NCBI GenBank assembly: GCA_018398765.1
Contig: JAHBMJ010004682.1
Coordinates: forward strand, 61,569 to 77,939
DNA from: Chromera velia
Lineage: Eukaryota > Sar > Chromeraceae
Direction: 5' to 3'
DNA length: 16,371 nt
The notes under the pieces are model-generated. The model saw nothing but the letters and a program-made list of their open reading frames with translations. It did not search any database and was not told the origin of the DNA. The position numbers and the translations under genes are program-made. Positions 12,014 to 16,371 of this stretch are shown piece by piece. How positions within the stretch are numbered: the first letter of the stretch is position 1; each line of letters starts with the position of its first letter.

Positions 12014-15000
12014 CTGCTGGTGGGTGGATAGATAAGTGAGAGGGTGGGGGAGAAGAGAGACGAAGCTAGATGCTTTCGTGCAACGCGAAGCGAAGTCGTG
12101 GCCTTAGTGTGGTCAAAAGCTGGGTCGACAATTATTTGACGAGAGCAGAAGAAGAGGGGGTTCGTTCCTTTGTGCCGGCGTCAGCAGACGCTGATGCCCA
12201 TTCGCATGCGCACAGGGGGAAGGAAGAAGCAGCGCTTTGCTGTTGAGCGTTCAAGAGTGCGTGCTCTGATGCAGTCAATAGAGCTACCACGCTTGACATC
12301 TGCCTGCATCCATGTCTGCCTGTAGAATCTTCGAGCCTATCATGAATAAGCCAGATGCTCTGTTCGGTCAGTCTGCTGGGCCGTGGGGGCAAATGAGCAT
12401 GGGGCCTGCCGGGCTGCCTGTCTGCACATGTCTGTCGAGAGTTTGTTTTCTTCAGAAGTCTGCTTCCTCTTTCTTCGTTGAAGCGCCGGACAAGAAGTGT
12501 GGGAAGAACGTTCAAAACCGTTTTCCCATTTCGGTGCTTGGTTTCCTTTTCCCTTTGTGTCTGCCAAGCATCTTTTTTCATACTTTCTTTCCTTCTGGGT
12601 TCCTCTCTCCCCGTTCCACTTCCACTCTCTCTTTTTCATCTATTTTCTCTCTGGACTTCCACACCGTAGTCACGGCAGATTGGCATGTGTTTGCGGGTGC
12701 GTGTTTATGCGCGAGGATATCTTATTACGGGCAGCAGACTCCACGATTGAGTCTTCTGTTCTAAAGTCTGCGTGTCCATTCCTGCAGGAGGTGACCACAC
12801 GAAAAAAGTTGCAGTGCTCACTTCCAAGACGGGGGCCTTGGCGGTGAGTCTTGGCTTTCCTTTTTTGCTTGTGAGGGTGGTTGCTCTTTGGCAGACGTGA
12901 CACCTCACTGACTCTCCATCTCAAGCAAGGAAGAGGAAGTCTCTTGAGCTTCTTTGGCTCCATGTCTGCCCGCAGATTCCGCCAACGTAGTCGACTGATG
13001 AAGTCTGTGAGGTGTTGTTTTGCACCCCATGTTCGGTCTGATCTCTCCCCTTTCCCCCGCCCCTGGACGAGCCTGCATGCAGAAGTTTGTGACGAAGCAG
13101 CTGACGTGCCTGGGCTGCAAAGTCCCTCTGAAGGATGGCGGGGCCCTCTGCCCGCACTGCCGGGACGGGAAGCAGCAGCAGGTAGGAGTCGGGGAGCTGC
13201 AGGCGCAGGGCTATCGACATACACTCTCTTTCTTCCTTCCTTTCTGCCAGGACGGTTCTTCCGTGCAGGGAACGAGGTTGCAAGGAGGGAGGGGGAGAGA
13301 GAGAGAGAGAGAGAGTCACGCGGGTCCCTCTGCGATACTGCTTTTGATCTCGATTCCTTCTAACACCTTTTTTGTCTCAGAATTCACCCGCCTAACTGCA
13401 TTGCTGTCTGAGTTTGTTTGCCTGCCTGCCTGTCGGCCCGTCTTGACAATCAGTCAAGACAAGGAAAGGAAACAAGAAAAAAAATCATACGGTCTGTTTC
13501 TCCTTCTTTCTCACTCTCCCGCTGTCTGTCTGCAGATCGTCCGGCAAAGGCTCGCCGCACTCAGAGAGCACGAACGCACATACAGGTCAATCTGAGTGTG
13601 TGTGTGTGTGTGAGAGAGAGACCGCAAATTCCTTTTGACTTTTTGTCTTTGTTTCGTCGGAAAAGCTCACGTCAAGTGGTGCGAAGAGAGAAGGAAATCA
13701 GCATACGTTTTCCTACCTTTTCATCCTGTCTCGTATTGCGTGAGAAGTTCTGAAACGAAATGGAGTGGAGGAAGAGTCGAGCGCGTGATTGTGTGATTAG
13801 GCATTCATCCGTCTATACATACAGCAAGGAGCACCGACGTGAGCTGCGAGTTGTTGCGAGTTCGTGGCTTCAAATCGAGGGGCTCTCTGGTTGTTTGAAG
13901 GCAGGAGAAAAGTAATCGAGGAAGAGAGGCGTACGCATGCTTTCAATCATTTCACTTTTCCTACTTCTTTCTGTCTCGGTTCACCTATTGAAATATGAGT
14001 CTGAATGTCTTTTTCTTCCCTTCCCTTCAGGTCTCTGTGGGTGGAGTGCCAGCGCTGCCAAGGATCACTCCACCAGGACATCCTCTGCCAGTCCAGGGAC
14101 TGCCCCATCTTCTACAGGTTTGGGGGAGGTTCTTCTGTTCGTCCGTCTTTGCTCTTTCTCTTTGTGTCTGTCTACGTAGACACCTTACTTCATCGGAGCG
14201 GGTGTGTCATTGGACCGCTCTCCATGTATCTTTCCGCCGCTTTCCGCCTGTCTCCTCGTTCAAAGATTTGCACATGGATTTGCATGCAAACAGTCGTCCG
14301 TGATGAAACCGCTGGGGTCCCTTCATGGTCCATCTGAACTTCTTCAACTTGGATGCATCGTTCTTTTTCTCCGTTTCCTTGTATTCGCGCTTCCCTTTAT
14401 GTGCCTGTCTTCCTGTCTGCCTGTTTGATCTCTGTCAGGCGCACGAAGGCGAAAAACGACATCGAGAATGTTCAGGTGCATCCGCAATCCTTTGATCAAT
14501 TCAGTGATTGGTTGACTGATCTTCGCCTCTTTCTTTCGTCCTGCCGTATCGGTTCCTTTCCTTTCCATTTCACTCCGCCTTACTTGTCTTGATATTGTTG
14601 CTTGTAAAGCCTCTTTTCTCCCTCTTTTTTGTGCGTTTACACTTTTTTCCTAGTCTTTTTGATGCGCGCGATGCCTTTCTTTTTAGGTTCCTTTCTTCGC
14701 TGACTTTTGTCCGTTCATCCCAGTTGAAGAGATCCAAATCGATGCGCTGGTCTGTTTGTATTGTGAACACTGTTGTGATGTTTTCCCAATCATCCAATTC
14801 AACATCCCTCTTTTTCTGTTTCAACAAAGGTTTTTTTTGCGTGATTTTACTGCGCTTGATGTCACTCAGTGCTGCGCTGCTCTCTCTTGTTTTGTGTCTC
14901 CTCCTCCATGATTCAAATATGTATCTGTTCTTTCAGCGGAGATCGCTCTTTGGTCATCTTCTTGATCTTGATCCTGCCCCGCGTGAAAATGCGGGAACCC

Positions 15001-15122
15001 ATCTGCACACAAACGAAGAACTTTTTTGCTATCCGTCTCTTTCGTCCTTTGTGTTCGTTGACTCTCCCTTAAGGTCTCTGTCCTTGCAGGAAGCGATGGA
15101 CAGGTTGAGGCTGGAGTGGTGA
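429..15122 (+). CDS. POLD1: DNA polymerase delta catalytic subunit, 34 exons in window, 5' end missing
   Basis: This gene encodes the catalytic subunit of nuclear DNA polymerase delta, the B-family enzyme that synthesises the lagging strand with PCNA and proofreads its own product. The exons listed separately join into one frame of about 836 residues with no stop before 15120-15122. Seen in order: exonuclease motifs Exo I (FDIEC), Exo II (NIINFDIPY) and Exo III (YCLKDAYLP); polymerase motifs A (DFASLYPS), B (KISANSVYG) and C (YGDTDS); KKRYAG; then CysA (C-x2-C-x10-C-x2-C) and CysB (C-x2-C-x9-C-x4-C). CysB coordinates a 4Fe-4S cluster in known family members. All catalytic acidic residues of both active sites are present, so the enzyme looks functional. 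Length from the Ala-Gly-Lys-Tyr segment to the end matches animal and yeast homologues. Exons are 33-162 nt, introns 108-710 nt, and coding bases make up about 17% of the span. The N-terminal exons are upstream of the window. Confidence 0.97.
855..928 (+). CDS. POLD1: POLD1 exon 2: lead-in to the exonuclease domain
   Basis: The first base completes Trp, followed by [13 protein letters not shown] and [10 protein letters not shown], the conserved run that leads directly into the Exo I motif. The exon ends with G, the first base of the catalytic Asp codon (phase 1). Acceptor is cgtgcag and donor gttggt. Confidence 0.97.
1063..1136. repeat. Two tandem copies of a 37-bp unit in intron 2
   Basis: Units 1063-1099 and 1100-1136 both begin GTTGAGAGTCT and both contain TCAAGCCTCCCTT. 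They differ at a few bases. This is a local duplication without coding content. Confidence 0.9.
1252..1340 (+). CDS. POLD1: POLD1 exon 3: Exo I motif
   Basis: AT completes the Asp codon begun in exon 2, giving D-I-E-C. Asp and Glu of this motif bind the catalytic metals of the 3'-5' exonuclease. The exon continues with [16 protein letters not shown], typical of the family, and ends in phase 0 at LKEQ. Confidence 0.97.
1602..1662 (+). CDS. POLD1: POLD1 exon 4: exonuclease domain
   Basis: The reading [20 protein letters not shown] aligns with the family stretch ending in C-A-P-I. Acceptor is cttgcag and donor gtcggt. It ends with G of a Gly codon (phase 1). Confidence 0.95.
1814..1843. repeat. 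TTCTC pentanucleotide repeat in intron 4
   Basis: About five CTCTT/TTCTC units in the pyrimidine-rich part of intron 4. Confidence 0.85.
2062..2129 (+). CDS. POLD1: POLD1 exon 5: exonuclease domain
   Basis: GG completes Gly, then [13 protein letters not shown] and SDFQKFLVH, matching the family pattern SYE-x-E-x-x-LL-x-x-F. The donor after CAC (gtccgt) keeps the distance to the DPD of exon 6 equal to that in homologues, so it was chosen over the in-frame GT six bases earlier. Confidence 0.94.
2455..2482. repeat. TG dinucleotide repeat in intron 5
   Basis: Fourteen uninterrupted TG units, about 130 bases before the exon 6 acceptor. Confidence 0.9.
2615..2679 (+). CDS. POLD1: POLD1 exon 6: Exo II motif
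   Basis: The reading [11 protein letters not shown] followed by [10 protein letters not shown] is the Exo II block, with the catalytic Asp in N-F-D. It ends with CG of an Arg codon (phase 2). Acceptor is actgcag and donor gtccgt. Confidence 0.97.
2900..2940. repeat. GAAA/GGAA purine repeat in intron 6
   Basis: GAAA units turning into GGAA units, about 70 bases before exon 7. Confidence 0.85.
3013..3053 (+). CDS. POLD1: POLD1 exon 7: short diverged exonuclease segment
   Basis: Only 41 nt lie between acceptor cgtgcag and donor gtctgt. Joined to its neighbours it reads [15 protein letters not shown], to be compared with RAKAL...FPYFG in other species. The call rests on both phases closing, on the likeness CKAI/AKAL and Y-G-R-L, and on nothing better existing between exons 6 and 8. 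It is about one residue longer than usual and lacks the usual Phe-Pro. Confidence 0.7.
3354..3405. repeat. CT and TGTC repeats in intron 7
   Basis: A CT run passes into TGTC units, all pyrimidine plus G on the coding strand. Confidence 0.85.
3603..3686 (+). CDS. POLD1: POLD1 exon 8: exonuclease domain
   Basis: GA completes Gly, then [17 protein letters not shown] and HGTRESKDI, aligning with the I-R-D-S-x-F-x-S...G-T-R-E-T-K block. It ends with A of an Asn codon (phase 1). The donor GTCAGT is the first unit of a GTCA microsatellite. Confidence 0.96.
3687..3716. repeat. GTCA repeat starting at the exon 8 donor
   Basis: Seven GTCA-type units, one imperfect (CTCA), begin exactly at the intron's GT. 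Confidence 0.9.
3901..3935. repeat. CT repeat followed by a T run in intron 8
   Basis: Fourteen CT units followed by T, about 150 bases before exon 9. Confidence 0.9.
4085..4194 (+). CDS. POLD1: POLD1 exon 9: exonuclease domain
   Basis: AC completes Asn, then [19 protein letters not shown] and [17 protein letters not shown]. This is one of the most conserved parts of the exonuclease. The phase 0 donor is GTCGGT, repeated as GTCGGTCGG. A 9-bp inverted repeat (4129-4137 with 4149-4157) lies within the coding bases. Confidence 0.98.
4303..4386 (+). CDS. POLD1: POLD1 exon 10: start of Exo III motif
   Basis: The reading [19 protein letters not shown] then KRVGVYCLK matches the family EDVHYS...R-R-x-A-x-Y-C-L-K. 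The Tyr of Exo III is here and its Asp opens exon 11. Both boundaries are phase 0. Confidence 0.98.
4770..4832 (+). CDS. POLD1: POLD1 exon 11: Exo III aspartate and link to polymerase domain
   Basis: The reading [14 protein letters not shown] followed by MYNYVEM supplies the catalytic Asp of Exo III (Y-x3-D across the splice). The wording MYNYVEM resembles the apicomplexan protein. The acceptor is gagcag, not the usual TGCAG. Confidence 0.97.
4962..5410. repeat. Polypurine (GAAA/GGAA) tract in intron 11
   Basis: About 450 bases of nearly pure A+G on the coding strand, starting with AAATGAAT-type units and turning into GAAA, GGAA and GAGG units. It fills most of the 710-bp intron 11. The opposite strand is almost stop-free and mimics a long reading frame. 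Confidence 0.9.
5543..5583 (+). CDS. POLD1: POLD1 exon 12: conserved [14 protein letters not shown] segment
   Basis: A 41-nt exon between acceptor tgcgcag and donor gtcggt. It reads [13 protein letters not shown] plus two bases of Arg, an almost invariant polymerase delta segment. It follows the largest intron of the window (710 bp, polypurine-rich). Confidence 0.97.
5641..5717. repeat. TG repeat, partly interrupted, in intron 12
   Basis: Fifteen pure TG units, then interrupted TG/CG units to about 5717. Confidence 0.9.
5844..5925 (+). CDS. POLD1: POLD1 exon 13: palm entry
   Basis: A completes Arg, then [18 protein letters not shown] and FVIPTVQKQ. The R-G-Q-Q-I-K-V-x-S-Q block is a family hallmark. 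Acceptor is gttgcag and donor gttagc, phase 0. Confidence 0.97.
6151..6198 (+). CDS. POLD1: POLD1 exon 14: YEGATVLDP segment
   Basis: The 48-nt exon reads [16 protein letters not shown], matching Y-E-G-A-T-V-x-x-P ahead of motif A. Both ends are phase 0. The donor GTCCGT repeats as GTCCGTCCG. Confidence 0.97.
6527..6589 (+). CDS. POLD1: POLD1 exon 15: polymerase motif A
   Basis: The reading [20 protein letters not shown] plus Met contains motif A, with the Asp of DFASLYPS binding the catalytic metals. Both boundaries are phase 0. Acceptor is catgcag and donor gttggt. Confidence 0.98.
6893..6958 (+). CDS. POLD1: POLD1 exon 16: after motif A
   Basis: The reading [14 protein letters not shown] then VKDFEKER continues the S-I-M-M-A-H-N-L-C-Y block. 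Acceptor is attgcag and donor gtgggt, phase 0. Confidence 0.97.
7451..7501 (+). CDS. POLD1: POLD1 exon 17: TPTGDTFVK segment
   Basis: The 51-nt exon reads [17 protein letters not shown] and aligns with T-P-T-G-D-x-F-V-K of the family. Its donor is directly the first unit of a GTCT microsatellite about 39 bp long. Confidence 0.97.
7502..7540. repeat. GTCT repeat starting at the exon 17 donor
   Basis: Nearly ten perfect GTCT units start at the first base of intron 17, so the splice donor is the first repeat unit. Confidence 0.93.
7724..7803. repeat. Duplicated segment of about 35 bp in intron 17
   Basis: Copies 7724-7760 and 7771-7803 share CTTCTTTATCACACAC and ACATGTCTGGTTCTCCTTT. They differ by a 4-bp indel and are separated by a T run. 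Confidence 0.9.
7989..8150 (+). CDS. POLD1: POLD1 exon 18: fingers and motif B, longest exon
   Basis: The 54-codon exon begins [18 protein letters not shown] and ends [18 protein letters not shown] plus FTGAQ. Motif B (K-x3-N-S-x-Y-G) contacts the incoming nucleotide. The acceptor is acacag, and the donor gtccgt is phase 0. Confidence 0.98.
8297..8330. repeat. TG repeat before exon 19
   Basis: Seventeen TG units end only 13 bases before exon 19, where a pyrimidine tract would be expected. Confidence 0.9.
8344..8421 (+). CDS. POLD1: POLD1 exon 19: palm, [10 protein letters not shown] segment
   Basis: The reading [18 protein letters not shown] then EMIEATKK follows motif B as in homologues (VGKLPCLEIS...T-x-F-G-R). 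Acceptor is attcag and donor gtgtgt, phase 0. Confidence 0.97.
8722..8820 (+). CDS. POLD1: POLD1 exon 20: polymerase motif C
   Basis: The exon reads [18 protein letters not shown] and [15 protein letters not shown]. The two Asp of YGDTDS are metal ligands. The donor GTGAGT is one of the few standard ones in the gene. Confidence 0.98.
9066..9142. repeat. Compound TC/TG repeat before exon 21
   Basis: A TC run passes into a TG run that ends 11 bases before exon 21. Confidence 0.92.
9154..9286 (+). CDS. POLD1: POLD1 exon 21: palm-thumb, KKRYAG motif
   Basis: The reading starts [18 protein letters not shown] and ends [19 protein letters not shown] plus G of Gly. The K-K-R-Y motif helps hold the primer end. 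The acceptor agtgcag is preceded by a TG repeat rather than a pyrimidine tract. Confidence 0.98.
9475..9563 (+). CDS. POLD1: POLD1 exon 22: thumb, VRRDNC segment
   Basis: GG completes Gly, then [18 protein letters not shown] and [11 protein letters not shown], matching K-G-x-E-x-V-R-R-D-x-C. Acceptor is cgtgcag and donor gtcggt, phase 0. Confidence 0.97.
9953..10030 (+). CDS. POLD1: POLD1 exon 23: thumb
   Basis: The reading [18 protein letters not shown] then AKNMVKQT aligns with L-R-x-x-L-I-x-x-D-x-E-G-A. Its donor starts a GTCG microsatellite (five units). Confidence 0.96.
10031..10053. repeat. GTCG repeat starting at the exon 23 donor
   Basis: Five GTCG units, then GTC, begin exactly at the intron's first base. 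Confidence 0.92.
10372..10432 (+). CDS. POLD1: POLD1 exon 24: thumb, LVISKSL segment
   Basis: The reading [20 protein letters not shown] plus G corresponds to the family block D-L-L-x-N-R-I-D-I-S-x-L-V-I-T-K. Acceptor is cttgcag and donor gttggt, phase 1. Confidence 0.97.
10751..10807 (+). CDS. POLD1: POLD1 exon 25: thumb, AHVELAERM segment
   Basis: GC completes Gly, then [18 protein letters not shown] plus G, giving the invariant A-H-V-x-L-A-E-R across the next splice. Acceptor is ctacag and donor gtgcgt, phase 1. Confidence 0.96.
11033..11062. repeat. TGTC repeat ending at the exon 26 acceptor
   Basis: The TGTC units run straight into TGCAG, so here the repeat serves as the acceptor's pyrimidine-rich tract. 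Confidence 0.9.
11067..11147 (+). CDS. POLD1: POLD1 exon 26: thumb, GDRVAYVMI segment
   Basis: AG completes Glu, then [19 protein letters not shown] and VMIKGLK plus G. This matches R-M-x-x-R-D...G-D-R-V-x-Y-V-I. The acceptor sits at the end of a TGTC repeat. Confidence 0.97.
11519..11649. repeat. TC, T, TC, TG and TGAC repeats in intron 26
   Basis: Successive simple repeats over about 130 bases, ending about 28 bases before exon 27. Confidence 0.9.
11677..11785 (+). CDS. POLD1: POLD1 exon 27: thumb, EDPLYVLQ segment
   Basis: GG completes Gly, then [19 protein letters not shown] and [16 protein letters not shown] plus AG. This aligns with E-D-P-L-F-V-L-E-x-x-x-x-I-D-x-x-Y-Y. Phase 2 end; acceptor tgacag. 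Confidence 0.97.
11962..12013. repeat. Compound CA/GA repeat in intron 27
   Basis: A CA run followed by a GA run. This is the reverse-strand version of the TC/TG repeats common in the other introns. Confidence 0.9.
12326..12366 (+). CDS. POLD1: POLD1 exon 28: thumb end, RIFEPI segment
   Basis: A completes Arg, then [13 protein letters not shown] plus G; the family has R-I-F-E-P-I here. The acceptor is ctgtag, the only TAG acceptor in the gene. Confidence 0.94.
12788..12843 (+). CDS. POLD1: POLD1 exon 29: GDHTKK link to the C-terminal domain
   Basis: GA completes Gly, then [18 protein letters not shown], matching G-D-H-T-R-x-K-x-V-L-T. Acceptor is cctgcag and donor gtgagt, phase 0. Confidence 0.95.
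13083..13181 (+). CDS. POLD1: POLD1 exon 30: CysA zinc module
   Basis: The reading [19 protein letters not shown] then [14 protein letters not shown] holds four Cys spaced C-x2-C-x10-C-x2-C. In known polymerase delta this zinc module helps PCNA binding. Acceptor is catgcag and donor gtagga, phase 0. Confidence 0.97.
13295..13315. repeat. GA repeat in intron 30
   Basis: About ten GA units in the middle of intron 30. Confidence 0.8.
13536..13585 (+). CDS. POLD1: POLD1 exon 31: helix between CysA and CysB
   Basis: The reading [16 protein letters not shown] plus AG is a charged helical segment between the two Cys modules, as in homologues (L-x-x-L-E-E-R-F/Y). The donor gtcaat is weak, with no G at +5. 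Confidence 0.9.
13595..13620. repeat. TG/AG repeat just after the exon 31 donor
   Basis: TG units followed by AG units begin ten bases into intron 31. Confidence 0.8.
14031..14117 (+). CDS. POLD1: POLD1 exon 32: CysB iron-sulfur module
   Basis: G completes Arg, then [18 protein letters not shown] and [10 protein letters not shown]. Four Cys are spaced C-x2-C-x9-C-x4-C. CysB of the family binds a 4Fe-4S cluster and the accessory B subunit. The end is phase 2. Confidence 0.98.
14439..14475 (+). CDS. POLD1: POLD1 exon 33: C-terminal basic helix
   Basis: G completes Arg, then [12 protein letters not shown], equivalent to the family R-x-K-V-x-K-D-L after CysB. The 37-nt exon has acceptor tgtcag and donor gtgcat. 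Confidence 0.93.
15090..15122 (+). CDS. POLD1: POLD1 exon 34: last codons and stop
   Basis: The reading [10 protein letters not shown] ends in TGA at 15120-15122. A short C-terminal end in Trp resembles the yeast and animal proteins. Acceptor is cttgcag. It follows a 614-bp intron. Confidence 0.93.
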   Translation, partial: EAMDRLRLEW

Positions 15123-15480
15123 GGAAGCGGGGAGGGATGACAGAACAACAGAAGATGACAGGAAAGGGGGATGGCCGCCATGGATTGATAGAAGCAAAAG
15201 GGTGCATCGACGGACTGGAACAGGGGGGTTTTCTTGTTCCACTCGCTGCCGCATGTTGCGCTTCACCTTTTCACCATCGAGGAGACCGAGGTGATTTAGT
15301 TGTGCATGTCGCGTGTCTATCGCAATTGAATGCGAGTGGAAAATAAATGAAAGGAGTGAATTTTTCTTTTTCTCCTCAGTGAAATCTGCTCTTCGGGTTA
15401 CTCCGCACAAGTCCGCGGCCGGGTTTACATTAAATGCCCCTTTGGTAAATAAATGTCATCGCAAGAGAGTAGGCAACGGC
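15123..15480 (+). other. 3' flank of POLD1, probable 3' UTR
   Basis: No gene is seen. An AATAAA hexamer stands at 15342-15347, about 220 bases after the stop, and could be the polyadenylation signal if this organism uses one. Base composition is like the gene up to about 15420 and then becomes A+T-richer. No clear start of another transcript is visible. Confidence 0.45.
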
Positions 15481-16274
15481 GTTAAGAGTACACGAATCCT
15501 GTAGTGTTACACAAAGTTAAATATGTAACAATTACCGCTGATCCCCCCTTTATTACACGTAAAAGTGTGTAACAATTTGTTTAATAATTCTAGATAATTT
15601 TGTACCAAACGGTGTACTAAATCTATACAAAAAACTGTAGAGCCTGACAGATGCCTGACAGCTTTTCAAAGCTATAAAAATAAAGTTTTTGAAGTGCATA
15701 GAAGTGGACCATAGACCATATGAGCGCAGTCTCAAAGATTTTTTTTCATATGATAACAAAAACGTGCGCAGACCTTTTTTGCCCGACCCTGGCGGTCCCA
15801 GAGGCCCGCGACCTACCAAAATAATCGTTATGGCCCCGGCATTCAAAATCTGTCAAAGCTTTGACCAAAGTTTTCTGGCCAAAGTTTTCTGGGGTCATCT
15901 TGAAAATGACTAAAATAATCTGAAACAGCTCAAACAGCTCACGAACGCCCGCAAAGGGCTAAGTCTATCCCTTTTTGCCTTCTTTTCTTTCTTGCTGTCC
16001 AGAGCAGTACTGGTGGTAAAAGTTATATCATTTTGTTTCTTTAGGACTACACAGCTTGTGTCTCAGTATCTGTATCAGGGTGGAATCTTTTTGTACTATT
16101 AGTTTGCTTAGATGAGTTTGACAGTTGCAGTCTGGACCAGTTAGGAAATAGCCCTTCTGGCCTAGCTTCTGGCCTCCTGAGTAACATTCCTTCTTTTCAT
16201 CTGACGCATGCAAACGTGTGAACAACCCTGGAAAGCATCAGGTAGCGCAGTAAGGCTTTACATATGGGGCTCAT
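15481..16274. other. Subtelomeric non-coding region with small palindromes and direct repeats
   Basis: About 790 bases between the gene flank and the telomere, more A+T-rich than the gene (most clearly 15500-15760). It holds a 9-bp inverted repeat (15505-15513 with 15566-15574), a 14-bp perfect palindrome (15852-15865), a 14-bp tandem pair (15865-15892), a 9-bp tandem pair (15923-15940) and two CTTCTGGCCT copies (16154-16163, 16166-16175). Only short unrelated reading frames occur on either strand. It may be telomere-associated repeat or the remnant of an element; I recognise no family. Confidence 0.6.
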
Positions 16275-16371
16275 AAGGGTTTAGGGTTTAGGGTTTAGGG
16301 TTTTAGGGTTTAGGGTTTAGGGTTTAGGGTTTAGGGTTTAGGGTTTAGGGTTTAGGGTTTAGGGTTTAGGG
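16275..16371 (+). repeat. Telomere repeat array TTTAGGG
   Basis: Fourteen GGG blocks at a 7-base period run to the last base of the window. One unit (16301-16308) has an extra T (TTTTAGGG). The G-rich strand runs 5' to 3' outward, as expected for a real right-hand chromosome end. The repeat type occurs in plants, several algae, apicomplexans and chromerids. Confidence 0.96.

Noticed and set aside
15553-15846. Minus-strand frame with GPPGSGKK, like a P-loop of a nucleoside kinase
   Set aside because: Apart from this short run nothing resembles an adenylate kinase or ATPase. The following residues do not continue the fold, and the region is subtelomeric A+T-rich DNA.
16028-16225. 65-codon minus-strand frame beside the telomere
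   Set aside because: Short, with no recognisable motif; expected by chance.

Overview
This window is eukaryotic nuclear DNA carrying one very intron-rich protein gene that runs on the + strand up to a chromosome end. The gene encodes the catalytic subunit of replicative DNA polymerase delta (POLD1 / yeast Pol3 family). I rebuilt 34 exons from positions 429 to 15122. They join in one open frame of about 836 residues ending at TGA 15120-15122. All 33 introns are GT-AG and every exon-exon phase closes. The 5' part of the gene, about a quarter of a usual polymerase delta catalytic subunit, lies upstream of the window.

Layout: 1-428 is the tail of an upstream intron or 5' region, opening with a C16 run and CT/TG repeats, possibly an assembly edge. 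Exons 1-11 (429-4832) encode the end of the N-terminal region and the 3'-5' proofreading exonuclease, with Exo I, II and III all intact. Exons 12-27 (5543-11785) encode the palm, fingers and thumb of the B-family polymerase, with motif A (DFASLYPS), motif B (KISANSVYG) and motif C (YGDTDS). Exons 28-34 (12326-15122) encode the end of the thumb and the C-terminal domain with the two cysteine modules CysA (zinc type) and CysB (4Fe-4S type). 15123-16274 is a short subtelomeric stretch, partly A+T-rich with small palindromes and direct repeats, in which I can support no gene. 16275-16371 is an array of TTTAGGG telomere repeats in the orientation of a true right-hand chromosome end.

The telomere type (TTTAGGG), the protein's likeness to apicomplexan polymerase delta (for example the run [20 protein letters not shown]) and the extreme intron density suggest an alveolate, plausibly a chromerid-like photosynthetic relative of apicomplexans. 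This is inference; plants and several algae share the telomere repeat.

The least ordinary signals are in the splicing architecture. Donor sites follow GTNNGT with a pyrimidine at +3 in 23 of 33 introns, rather than GTRAGT. Several donors are the first unit of a tetranucleotide microsatellite (GTCT, GTCA or GTCG). Acceptors are mostly TGCAG, some without a pyrimidine tract. A second point is that an essential replication gene is the last recognisable gene before the telomere, about 1.15 kb away. I found no mobile element, CRISPR array, RNA gene or multi-gene system.
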